From: Amorphophallus konjac
Lineage: Eukaryota; Streptophyta; Magnoliopsida; Alismatales; Araceae
Assembly (NCBI GenBank): GCA_022559845.1
Contig: CM040123.1
Location: 303,354,642-303,418,641 of the forward strand
Length of the DNA: 64,000 bases
Direction of reading: 5' to 3'
A program made the translations under genes and the position numbers. How positions within the stretch are numbered: position 1 is the first letter of the stretch; the number at the start of each line of letters is the position of its first letter. Under the pieces are notes generated by a model. It ran no database searches, was not told where the DNA came from, and saw only the letters and a list, made by a program, of their open reading frames with translations. Shown here piece after piece: positions 12,095 through 22,939 of the stretch.

Positions 12095-15000
12095 ATGGAG
12101 GCCGAGCGTTGCGCCTCCGGGGAGTCCGCGGCCGTAGATACCCTGCAGTCCATCTGCTATTCCCGCGGCTCTCTTCGTCTCCTCGACCAGGTACTTCTCC
12201 TTCTGGATGCTTTCTAAAAGAAAGGTACAGTTCTGTCTGCAATAATATGAAGCTCATTTCTTTTCATAGCGGAAGTGGGTACTCTTTCTGTGTTCACCTA
12301 ACCTTCATACCTGTTGAAATGAGTCGTCTTTCCCACTTCTTCAACACGGGTTTTTCTCCCACCCCCTCCCTCTTCTTTTACAGAGAAAGCTGCCGCTGGA
12401 GACAGCGTACTTGGATATCCGTGAGGCTGCTGATGGATGGTAATACAATCTCTATTGCATAAATTTCCTGTTCCATTATGGTAGCTGCGGGATGGATCGA
12501 ATTCTTGAGGATATTTTTTTCTCTCTTTCTTAAAAATTGTCCTTGGTACCCATCTGGTCGTCTACGTTAATTACAGCATTCTTTAGCCTATCAGGTTATT
12601 TCATATTTCATAGATGAGGAACGTCAATTAATAATGACCGTTTCAGGGCTTAACAAATTGATCATCTTCTATCCCTCTGTCATTTCTTGTGAGTAGTTTG
12701 GTGCCATTTGAACTTTGGTTATGCTATGCTATGCATTTGTTAGGCTTAAAAGCATGACAAAAGATGTATGGACTTTTGAACGAGTTTTCATCGGTGTCAT
12801 TATGATAATAAGGTGGTTTCTTCTTAAAGCGATAACTAATTCTTTCATCGTTATCTCTTTCGTCACGGGATTGTTTAATACTGTTCTATGGTGTTTTCTG
12901 GGGGTATTACTTTTGTAAACTTGGTTTCTCTTTTTGATTTCATCTGTTTGTGCAAATTCCTGTGCTATTAGTCCTCTCAGCAATCTGTTGTGTTGATCTC
13001 TTTTTCGTATATGATGCCACTTCTCTGTCAATCTTGAGCACTTGTCTATCTCAGGAGCGCCATAAGGGATATGGTGGTTCGTGGTGCACCAGCAATTGCA
13101 ATTGCAGCAGCTCTTTCACTGGCTGTGGAAGCATTCAACCTTGAGTTTAGTGGGACAACTGCAGATTCAGCTTCATTCCTCATCGAGAAGTTGGACTACC
13201 TTGTGTCAAGGTGCTCTCCTGCTTGAATTGTAACTACTTGAATCAAAGATTTGGCTTGCCTACCTAATGTTCTTTGCTTTATGGCTGTTGCTTAGATTTT
13301 GATTCATGGTTGCATTTTTATTAGCGCATTATCTCCAGAGATTATTTTAACTTTTGTTTTGCAGTCGACCTACTGCTGTGAATCTTTCAGATGCTGCAAC
13401 AAAGCTCAAAAAACTTGTGAGAAATGTTGCTGAAACAGCTTCAGAACCAAAAACTGTTTTCCAGGTAGTGAGTCTTGCTGCTACCATGTTTCAGTTAGTT
13501 TTGCTACTCAATGTTTTCCAGGTGGTGAGTCTGGGTCCGCATGACTGATTTTTTTGCTAAATAGCAATGAGCACTCTCTTTGGTCTGGCTTTTCAAGACC
13601 ATGCATGTATGAAATGGTTCTGAACATTGAGCACATGGTCGTTCTCTATTTGAAAACCAGTAATCCCTCTAAGTCCTTTGTGATGATAGGTACAATTTGT
13701 GGAATCCTTTCAGGAACTGGATGCATGTTGTGCCTTGTTCTGTTTGTGCATGTGTTGTCTATATGAAATTGTCGAAATTCATGTCTCATGTTTATGTAAT
13801 CTTAGACAATTTATTTGCTTCATCATGCTTCTAGATTTTTATTCCAGAAGTCAACATGCATACTAACATATCACTTTCAAAAAAAACATGCATAATAACA
13901 TATGTGCTGATTTTGATTTTTCTTGGATATCATTATGTATCATAAGAAAGGATTTCTCTTTATAGGGTTTTAGCTTTGTAGCTTTATTCTTTTCTGTTTT
14001 TCATATCCGGCTAGTTTATTCACTGAAGTATTTGCCTAAATCTATAATTCTCCACTTGTCACTCAATGGTTGTCAGTGTTCTATTCAAAAAAAATTCCGC
14101 TTAATTTTTTTCCAGTCATGTCATGGATAGCATAAAATGGCAATGGCTATAGTGACTCATTTCCTGTGTTTACATGGTAGACCTGAAAGCAGTTTTGCTC
14201 ACTTTCAGCCCACAATCAAGGATTTGTTTTCCAATAAGAGAATTTGAGTAGATGTCTGTGTACGTTGTGTTTTAGTGATTTTGTTTGATTCCTCTTCAGG
14301 CTTATGTTGATGCTGCCGAAGCCATGCTTGTTGATGATGTTTCTGAAAACAAGAGAATTGGATTTCATGGAGCTACCTTCATTCGGGAAAATATCAAAAA
14401 TGAAAAAGTCTCTATTCTGACACATTGCAATACTGGCAGGTTTTGTCTTTGTCAGTTAAACATACTATCATATATATTTCAGCTATTTGAATTGAGGCCC
14501 ACACTCAGATGGCTTGTAAATATTTGCCTCCTGATCACCAGTCTTGCGACTGCTGGATATGGAACTGCACTTGGAGTTATCCGGTCACTTAATGCTGAGG
14601 GTCTACTAGAGAAAGCCTACTGCACGGAAACACGTCCTTTTAACCAGGCAAGTATCTTGATTTAGAAATCTTTTAGCTTTTAGGATGTTCAATATCTCTT
14701 TTGCTCTTTATTAAGAGGTGTTGGTGTCATTCTTATGACCCAATCTATGAAGAATCAATCCTGAGTACCCCTTTGTCTCTGTCATTTATTTATGGAACTC
14801 TGATATCAACATGCATGTTTCTGTATGCTTCGAGGACATGGTGATTAAGCTCTTTGGTTTCTTTTGTAATAAGCTACCAAGTTGTCTAGTGGAGCCTCTT
14901 CCGTCACAACTATTCTGTTGTTGGTTTAACTGATTAATCTTCAGGGTTCCAGACTCACTGCATTTGAATTGGTGCATGATAAGATACCGGCAACTTTGAT

Positions 15001-15617
15001 AGCAGATTCTTCTGCTGCTGCATTAATGAAAGCTGGACAAGTGAATGCAGTCATTGTTGGAGCCGACCGTATTGCTGCAAATGGTATTTCATTTAAAATG
15101 TAAAATTTTCTGGTCTCACATTTTGCTGGTTCTCTGGTTATTTAAAGATGATGAAATTTCCTTGTAGGTGATACAGCCAACAAAATCGGAACATACAGCC
15201 TTGCTGTTTCCGCATCACACCATGGCATCCCATTTTATGTCGCCGCACCTTTCACTTCTATTGATCAATCGATTCTGTCTGGAGATCAGATTGTTATAGA
15301 GGAGAGATCACCGAAGGAGCTGTTGTATTCTCATGGAGGACTTGGGCAGCAAGTAGCTGCATCTGGAATAGCTGTTTGGAACCCAGCATTTGATGTTACC
15401 CCAGCCAATCTCGTAACCGCCATCATAACTGAGAAGGTCACCCACATGACTGCTTTTATTCCTTCACAAAAATACGTACGCCTGTGCATGTAAACGAATG
15501 CCTTGACATAAGTTGGTTGGATGTTGATTTTGTCAGGGTGTCATCACAAGGAGCTCTGCTGATTCTTTTGCCATAAAAGAGTTCCTGGAATATCTGCCAG
15601 GCTCCAATACCGACTAG
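12095..15617 (+). CDS. MTNA: 5-methylthioribose-1-phosphate isomerase, 9 exons, 380 aa
   Basis: The enzyme converts 5-methylthioribose-1-phosphate to 5-methylthioribulose-1-phosphate in the methionine salvage (Yang) cycle and belongs to the eIF2B-alpha/beta/delta-like fold family. Exons read from splice sites: 12095-12190, 12384-12439, 13055-13210, 13365-13464, 14300-14439, 14542-14647, 14945-15083, 15168-15436, 15537-15617. They join in phase to 1143 nt. Family motifs seen: [15 protein letters not shown] (from residue 57), ILTHCNTG with Cys179 and [19 protein letters not shown] with Asp259. The 80-residue spacing equals that of Cys160/Asp240 in Bacillus MtnA, the proposed catalytic pair. The C-terminal half ([34 protein letters not shown]) is intact. 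All introns are GT-AG except intron 6, which is GC-AG (CAG/GCAAGT). The start was chosen because [14 protein letters not shown] follows at the family position. A 74-codon upstream ORF starts at 11913 and overlaps the ATG in another frame. Confidence 0.95.
13458..13532 (+). repeat. duplicated 5' splice site at the end of MTNA exon 4
   Basis: The word TGTTTTCCAGGTRGTGAGTC at the exon-4 donor is repeated 57 bp downstream. The second donor, after 13521, would lengthen exon 4 by 19 codons in frame and without a stop. Confidence 0.7.
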
Positions 15618-17110
15618 GACATGCATCAATGCTATCCCTGGTGAGCATTTGGGTGTTGCATGCTCACATAATATCTTTATTTTGTTCGCCATTGAATTCC
15701 TTTCTTATGGAGGGAAACAAATATCTTTATGAACAGGTCTTTATGAATATGCACTTTCCTCCAAATGTTTGATAGTAATGTAATTGCACTTAGCGGCTGT
15801 GGAAGGACAGTGGTGCCAGATTTGTGTACGTGTAATTTGGTGATCGATTAATAAGCGTGAGCGCAATGATTCTATAGCTCAATCCCTTTCTTATTCCACC
15901 ATGAAACATGGTCCCTTATGGATGTAGGTTCAATTCTCATGGTTATTTGATGACTGGCGCACAGGCATTCAGATGACTCGTTTTGAGTTGGGGAATATAT
16001 GTTCACGGGTCAAGTTGGTGTGGTTTAAAGGGAAAACTTTGGTGGGAGCTTCTCTTCTTCAAATGGAAACAAAACAAATGCTGCTTAAGATCAGAGTTTT
16101 AAGTCAAACCCGATACATTCTTTGAATGAGTTAATTTCATATCTGCTTTCCTTACATGCAAAATATTACAGTCATCATTCTTAATTGTCAAATATCACAT
16201 CTACCATTATACCATTGCTGTTAACAAAAAGCTTCAAAAATATCATTAAATGATGAAAATAACCCGAAGGTCTGGTCTGTGTGGAGAGGTTCGCGGTTGA
16301 TATGAATGTTGGGGACATTTTCATCATCATTTAGTGATGTTTTTGAAAATTTTGGTTAATAATGACATTTGACGACCAAGGATGGTAATTTTGGTATTTT
16401 GCATGTATGGACTGTTTGTATGATTCTCTAATCTGATTTGTTTCCATTTGAACTACTTTTTTTTAAAAAAAGTAATATGGGTAGAAATTTTAAATTACGG
16501 TACACGCACCACCTTGCTCGAGCTGGGTGTGCTGGAGCCCTGGAGCTGCTGATACCACCATGTGCCACGCTAGGGTTGGTTTGGTGTTTGGAGGGGACAA
16601 ATCTGTACTAAAAGTTTGCATCCCAAAGCCAAGAATGCATGTTTGAAATAGGATTAGAGGATCAAGAAAATGAAGTGTTTTTTCAATTCAATTGGAACTG
16701 GGTGAGGTTGAGGCAGCGAGAGATTTTCGTGATCAATATAGCAACCTAACTTTGAAATGTGATTTAATTTTAGTCATTAAAAATAATTCATGTTAAATGT
16801 TTTGATTTAAATAGTTTAGTTCAATATTTATAGTTTCAGAATGTCACAGATTTGAACTGATCTTCCAAAGTGAATCAAAATGAAAACTGTTTTAGTGCCT
16901 TTGATCTAAACAAAGGGGCCTTTTGCATATATACCTTTACGAATGTCTATTTTTTGTAATTAAATGTCTCATTTATACCTATTGCCACGTATATTCTTGA
17001 TTACCTTGAATAATTGTGGTTATATTCCCGTGATTTTCAAGCCGTCCACGCCCAATGAATATTATGAGAATGTGTCACATAAAATATTAAGGTACGTGAA
17101 ATATCAAAAA
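15618..17110. other. MTNA 3' UTR and intergenic DNA
   Basis: No ORF or RNA gene is recognised. The first 200-300 bp probably include the MTNA 3' UTR; no strong AATAAA is seen. The remainder is AT-rich and unremarkable. Confidence 0.5.
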
Positions 17111-17122
17111 TATCTCAATTGT

Positions 17123-17123
<1 letters not shown>

Positions 17124-17174
<51 letters not shown>

Positions 17175-17410
17175 AACCAACCAACCAACCCCGGTGGCCC
17201 CCCTCTCCTCCCATCTTGGCCCCCATTTCCCCCCACCCAGGTGGCCCCGCCCTCCCGACGACCCCCACCCCGCAAGACCCCTTTTCCCCCCATCATCTCC
17301 GCAACCCCCCTCTCCCGTGATTCCCCCTCTTCCCCCACCCAGGCGGCCCCCTTCTCCCCCCACCCTGGTGACCCCCCTTTCCCTCCACCCAGGTAGCCCC
17401 TCTCTGACAG
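17124..17410. repeat. (GA)n microsatellite followed by C-rich degenerate repeats
   Basis: About 48 bp of GA dinucleotides (17124-17172) are followed by CCAA units and then C-rich DNA in which CCACCCAGGTGGCCCC-like words recur near 17235, 17335, 17363 and 17385. Open frames here on both strands are a product of composition. Confidence 0.85.
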
Positions 17411-18250
17411 CAACAACTTCACGACCATCCAAGCCAACGTGGATGCGGCACCGAACAAGACCATATCACGAGCAGCCTCTACATCGTCGATGGCTTTGCC
17501 ATCTTTAACTCTGCAACTCTTGGTGAGGGAGAGAGAAAGAGGATGTTAACCTGAGGGTATATTAGTTATTCTATCTTTAACCCACATTTCACTCTAATTA
17601 AACAAACAAGAGTTACAGCGAGAGTATAACTAGAACTATTTCAGATATATCAGGGGTATCGATGGTAATAGATCTAAATGAAGAGTTTATTTATAAATAA
17701 ATATTTTTAAAGATATATATACAAAACACCCTAAACAAAAATTGTGAATGTATAGACAAGCCACATGTCCGAGCCCGCTGTGCAATGATGATAAGCAAGA
17801 GGGGGATAGTCCATGAAAAAAATTCTTGAAGTTTTCATTTGACGTAAGTATATTATTAGAGAAATAAGAGGGCATTTAAATAATTCTTTTATATGTGAAA
17901 TTAGATAATTATATTTTATATGTAAATTATTTGTAATACAAGAGCTATAATTATTTTAGATGGATGTGAAGACAATATTAGTATTCTATATGAAATTCAT
18001 CTTGTACTCTATACCAACAGTGAGAATTTGTTCCAAATAGATGTGAACATAATATTTTTCAACGGAGAAATGGATGAGGAGATTTATATATTTCAACCAG
18101 TGGATTTTGTAGTCGAGGGACAAGAGTGCAAAGTGTGTCGCTTAAAAATTTTCATTTATGATTTGAAATAATCACTTAGACAGTAATATCATTGGTTTCA
18201 TCGAGCAATCATTTCAATTGACTTTTCAATGACCGAAAAAGATCCTTGCA
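17411..18250. other. AT-rich intergenic DNA
   Basis: I see no gene or clear repeat here. Confidence 0.4.
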
Positions 18251-18559
18251 TGCATGTGCTGTTGGGTAAAGTGTTCTTATTCTATTTTTATATATCAATG
18301 ACATCCTTTGAGCTGGGAATGGCATGGAGTACCATTACAAGAGTGGTTATCCTCCACATTTGAGATGAATTTGGACAAGACATACTATGGAAGAAAAGAT
18401 CTAGAGAGATCCATCCAAGAGATTTTTAAGTTTGTCTCAAGAGACTTACATTAAAAAGATTTGGAATACTTATGTATGCATAATGTCAAGTCTATTGACA
18501 TTCCGATGGAGAAAGGCATTATTCTCAACATTGAACAATGCTCCAAGATATAAGAAGAT

Positions 18560-19290
18560 AAATAAGTATAGAGGTCGAGATTAGTCACCTCCAATCGCAA
18601 GTTAGACCCTTGAAATTTGTTAGGTGCGAGAAGAAGAGGCTATCCTTGAGAAGAACCTACGCTCAGAGAATGACATCAAAAGGAGTCCCGGGAGTAATGC
18701 AGGGGACAACCTTCCGATGCTTAAGTCAAGTAATCGTCGGTAGAGAAGGGGGAGGGTGCTCGAACGAGTGTTAGAGAGGGAGAGGTGAGAGAGCTTGAGA
18801 GAGAGAGAGAGATTTCAAGAGTTGAAAGCTTGAGGGGCGAACATTACATACCCCCTCTGGCCGTCTGACCAGGATCATATTTATAAGATCTTCCTGGAGT
18901 TCACTTCGTTGACTTTTGCCTTCTGATTTGGTGTTGTTGGGGTTGTCCTGACTGTGGAAACGTGGGTCGCCCGCCTGCTCGCCTAACAGGGTAAAGGAGG
19001 AGTGGCACTGACTCACCATTCCTTTGCCAGAAACGTGGGCACTGACCCGTCGTTCTTTTGTCGTCTGGTGGTGGTTCTGTCATTAATGCGGTGATAGTCG
19101 CCGGAGACGTGCGTCGCTCCTACTGCACGACGGAGGCACACGCAGCGTACGGGACCTGGACTCTGGGCCAGCCCTCCTATAGGCCTTGGCAGGTTATGTA
19201 TTGGACCGTAAGCCAGTTGTTGTTGGGCCCTAGGCTGTAAGCTGGTTGATGTTGGGTTTTATTGGGTCGTGCAGACTTCCCCCTCCTCAA
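18560..19290. mobile_element. unidentified insertion of about 0.73 kb in the copia relic
   Basis: Copia coding similarity stops near 18555 and resumes near 19293, where the neighbouring family motifs are normally almost adjacent. The intervening DNA has a GA tract at about 18790-18810 and GC-rich text unlike its surroundings. CAAGA occurs at both edges (about 18545 and 19284) and could be a target duplication, but no TG...CA or other terminal repeat is clear. Confidence 0.5.
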
Positions 19291-19864
19291 GAACAAATGA
19301 AGAAAGGTCCTTATGCCAATGCAACCGACTATTTGTACATCATGATGTGCTCTCAGTCTGACATTTACTTTGCAGTTGACACGATGAGTAGATATCATAG
19401 TAATTTTGGTACTGGGCATTAGCAAACAATAAATAGGGTCTTTAGGTATCTGCAAGGTACCTTGAACCTTGCTCTATTCTATCATGATAGAAAAATTGAT
19501 TGGATACTCTGATATTGATTAGTCTACAAATAGAGATGAGCATAAATCCAAGAAGCAAACATGTGTCTCCTTTTGTCCATGATGGAGTCTGAGTATGTTG
19601 TTTGCACTATTACAGTTCAAGAGGGTACCCAGTTGAGACGGTTATTAGTGAGCCTTGAAGTTACAACATGAGTTGCAAATGGTGTTATGATCTATTATGA
19701 CAATACAATCACAATTGTATACACAAAGGATCCCAAGAATAATGAGAAGTCAAAGCACATTGATATCAGATATCATTTTATTTAAGGGATTTTTTCATGA
19801 AAATCATTGTTAAATAAGAATTTAAAAAAATATTCTTGAAAATACATTAATAGGCATGTCACTG

Positions 19865-21785
19865 TGATGCGGGACGGACACGCGACCTGGAACTCTAGCT
19901 CGCGATCGTCCCTATGCGAGGGAAGTTGTGGGACCGGGCGCGGTTGAGAAACCGGCCGTGAGTCTCGGGTATCGGCCTTTCCGCGTTAACTCGGGTCGAG
20001 TCACGGGACGGTCACTCACTCTCGCTCTAGCAGCGGTGATAAAATGATAACAAGCAAGATAATCTATCACTCATGCAGTGGCATATACAAAAATATACGA
20101 GTAAAGCAATGTTTACGAGGAGGGTAGCGAGTTTACCTCCACGCTCCGGGCGTGGGAAAGACGTTCCCGATCAAGTACGGTAACTCCCGGTAACAACGGT
20201 AAAACTTAATTACAATAGTGAATTTGATTGCCCACTCTACGCAGGGAGGTAAAGGGCTACAAGTGGAGCCCGGGAGGACCGACCTTGAGTTGACGGGCAG
20301 CAATCTGGAGGTGCGTACGGCACGAACTCGGCCTGCTGGTCCGACTCGATCCTGCGCCGACTCGGTTCTGACTCGCTGGACAGTAAGGCGCGGTTTCCAA
20401 AGGAACGAAGCCCTCTGAGATCTTCTGAAGGCGCCGCTTGGCTGGGACGAGGGCGGGATGTCCCTGATCAACTCCCTGAAGTGGCGGTTCCAGACGTTGT
20501 CTTTTGATATTTTTGCACGAATTATTCCCGGACTGAATTTTCTGATCTGCACAGGGAATAGATTTGCGCGCCTCGGCGGAAAAAATTAGTTCTCTCAGAT
20601 CCGAAATCGGATCGAGGTGAAACTGGTGGGGTTGGAAAGAGGACTCCCAAATCTACAACATATAATTTTCACAACTCCATCCAACGAACGGATTGAAAAT
20701 GAGAATGATTGTATGACTGTTTTATTTTCTGACTCGGACTGACAGACACACAGGGCAGCAAGGGATCTGCCTGAAACTAACCTTTGACCGAAGGGGAAAT
20801 GAATTTTGCAGACTCAACGAAAATTATGGTGGAAGGGGGTATACGTGAGAAACACCTGGGAATTTTTTATGGATTTTTTGAAATTTTCTAAGTGGGTGGG
20901 AAAAATACAACAAGGAGACTGTCCCGTAGATCTGCAGAATGACAGATTACAGGGAGAAGAACAATAAACATGGGGAAAATACCAAATGGTATCCAAATGA
21001 CACAAAATTTGAACTGGAGGTTAGGGGAGACACGTAGAACAAGCCCTCAAAGTTTGGGCTCGATCAGACAACAAGAACCAAAGATAAAATTCCGGAGATG
21101 AGCTTCTGTCCTGATGGAGACAAAATTCCGACGATGAAGACGGCGCGATGGCGGTGCGATGGCGGCGGCGGCAGAAAGGGAACTCAGAGGGGCTAAGGAG
21201 AATGGGCTTCACACCCTAGAGGGCTGGAGGAGGAAGAAGAACCAGGGAGAGATGGAGAGGGGCGCACCCTCCAAGGGAGATCCAAGCAATTTTTCTGAAA
21301 TTTCACTTCATTAATTCTAATAAAATGGAATTACAAGCTATTTATATGAAATGTAAAAAGACACTAGATGACCCTAGATCTAGAATTAGGAGGGGTAAAA
21401 GAGGGAGGTCAAATGTTATTATCCCATGTGGTTTGGAACCACATTAAATAATATTAAGGGGGGGCCCTTGACTATGGGGTAAGCATCTTGGACATTTTGG
21501 TCCAATTGTCTCCTATGTGTCCAATTGACCTTCTAGATGCCACCTAAGATTTTGACTAGCCCCACATGGACCCATAAGGCTTATGTGGACCAATAGGGAA
21601 GGACTGAAGGGCCCCTTTGATGGACATACTGACAATTTGCATAAAAACCCAAACAATCCAAGGGAATGACACATTGACATATAAAGCCTTACAATTGCAC
21701 ACATACTTTCCCAAGGATATAAAAATAAACTAAAGGATACAAATGTAAAATAAAATGTTAATGCTCTTGCTCTGATGTCCCATCA
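19865..21785 (-). mobile_element. solo LTR with perfect 5-bp target duplication
   Basis: It runs from TGATGCGGGAC to GTCCCATCA, 1921 bp, with complementary ends, and is flanked on both sides by CACTG (19860-19864 and 21786-21790). It has no coding capacity, so it is the product of LTR-LTR recombination. A good TATA box on the minus strand (ATATAAATAG, 21338-21347) indicates minus orientation. Confidence 0.85.
21338..21347 (-). promoter_or_regulatory. TATA box of the solo LTR
   Basis: The minus strand reads ATATAAATAG, a close match to the plant TATA consensus, and is the only strong one in this LTR. Confidence 0.55.
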
Positions 21786-22140
21786 CACTGTGTAAATCTG
21801 AATTGTGTAAAAATGTCATTTTTGTTCACAGGTATATCACTTCTTTTTGTTAAAAACTTGCAGAAAAATCATTCTTAAATGGCATTTATGCACTATCTTA
21901 ATTAACGTAATGATATGTCTGCTAATATATTTTTAAAAATAATTTTTTTACAAATTACCTCTAATAATGATTTTCATGCAAAAATCCCTTTCATTTAAGG
22001 CATCATTACGCATGGTCTGCTAGCCCTTAAACACATGTCTAAGTGAGATGATTGATGACCCTCTTAGCAAACCTTTTTACTAGAGACTTGTTTCTAAAAC
22101 ATGTTAGATGTTTAGGTCTAAAGAGGATCTTATTTGCTTG

Positions 22141-22939
22141 TAATCTTATTTTGGATACTATTTTGTAATAAAATATGAATATTCCTTTGCATAGATTTTT
22201 AAATTAGTGCACTATGTATGTGAATAATTATTGAATGTCATTAGGCGGTTGATCAATCCTCTCACATGAACGGCCACCATGTCGTTATGTGAGCGAGCAT
22301 GATAAAACAGACTTATGAATGCTTCACGTCTAGTGTGAACTTGCAAGATAGTCATATGCCGCCTTAGTGGACGACTGAGATAAGATTGAAAGTAATCAAT
22401 AAAACACGAAACTATTTATTTTTATGTAGTTTGATATGGCTGAATCTATCTACACCATATATAGCTGACTATGATATTCGAATAGGGTAGGGTAGGTCGA
22501 GTGGCCCATTTGACCCTAACCTACATTTTCGACTTTTTAACCTTACTCGAGGTTGAATGGGCCATTCGACCCCTTCCATTCGAACCAGTTATCTCTTAAA
22601 AAGAGGCCTTAACCGTATTCGTGGTCGAATGGGCCACTATGTGTATCAAAGCCTGTACAACTCACCCTAATTGACTATTCAATTATCAAAGTCGACTATG
22701 GGTGTAGGATGCTCATGGCAACTGTAATTTTGAGATTCCTATAATGTCATAGTATGACAAGCCCTAATTGGAGCTCCATCGTAGCATACATATCATATTG
22801 TATGTGTTATTGGACAACTATTGCTAGAGTGATACCTGTTAAATCTATTGATTCATTGATTGTACCCTTTGGGACTATGCACCATCCCATGAAGTGGATC
22901 CTTGATGTTACTATTTTAGTATATTTTTCAAGGGTCATG
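22141..22939 (+). repeat. probable 3' LTR region of the copia relic, left part
   Basis: This follows the copia pol C-terminus, has no ORF, and is cut at 22939 by the Tekay-like element; 32526-33350 appears to be its continuation. Three GGTCGAATGGGCCA-type words form near-palindromes at 22495-22515, 22551-22571 and about 22622-22640. Confidence 0.5.

Larger units (their letters stand above)
19786..21988. mobile_element. TIR element (Mutator-like MITE), interrupted by a solo LTR
   Basis: The ends are inverted copies: GGGATTTTTTCATGAAAATC at the left and the reverse complement of GGGATTTTTGCATGAAAATC at the right, with weaker complementarity continuing for about 80 bp. They are flanked by TTTTATTTAA (19776-19785) and TTTCATTTAA (21989-21998), a 10-bp target duplication with one mismatch, as for Mutator-like elements (9-10 bp). 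Without the solo LTR it is about 277 bp and has no transposase, so it is non-autonomous. It sits in the RNase H end of the copia relic, whose frame text resumes on the right. Confidence 0.75.
18255..22140 (+). pseudogene. decayed Ty1/copia pol (RT-RNase H), split by two insertions
   Basis: Frameshifted translation recovers copia landmarks in order. An RT active-site relic reads LYINDIL (about 18270-18295), then QEWLSSTFEMN (about 18338) and KSIDIPMEKGIILNIEQC (about 18488-18541). After an insertion, QMKKGPYANATDYLY and CSQSDIYFAVDTMSRY (about 19293-19395) and RVFRYLQGTLNLALFYH follow. The RNase H end reads ESEYVV and KSKHIDIRYHF, up to about 19780. After the second insertion MIDDPLSKPFTRDLFLKH and VRCLGLKRI appear (about 22045-22130), the usual pol C-terminus. 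Many stops and shifts show an old relic. Downstream DNA to 22939 and beyond 32525 is probably its 3' LTR. Confidence 0.8.

Noticed and set aside
17087..17508. Proline-rich or glycine-rich ORFs of 105-129 codons
   Set aside because: Composition effect of a GA microsatellite and C-rich repeats.
18618..19292. Solo LTR (TGTT...AACA) explaining the insertion in the copia relic
   Set aside because: The flanking 5-mers do not match and coding similarity stops about 60 bp earlier.
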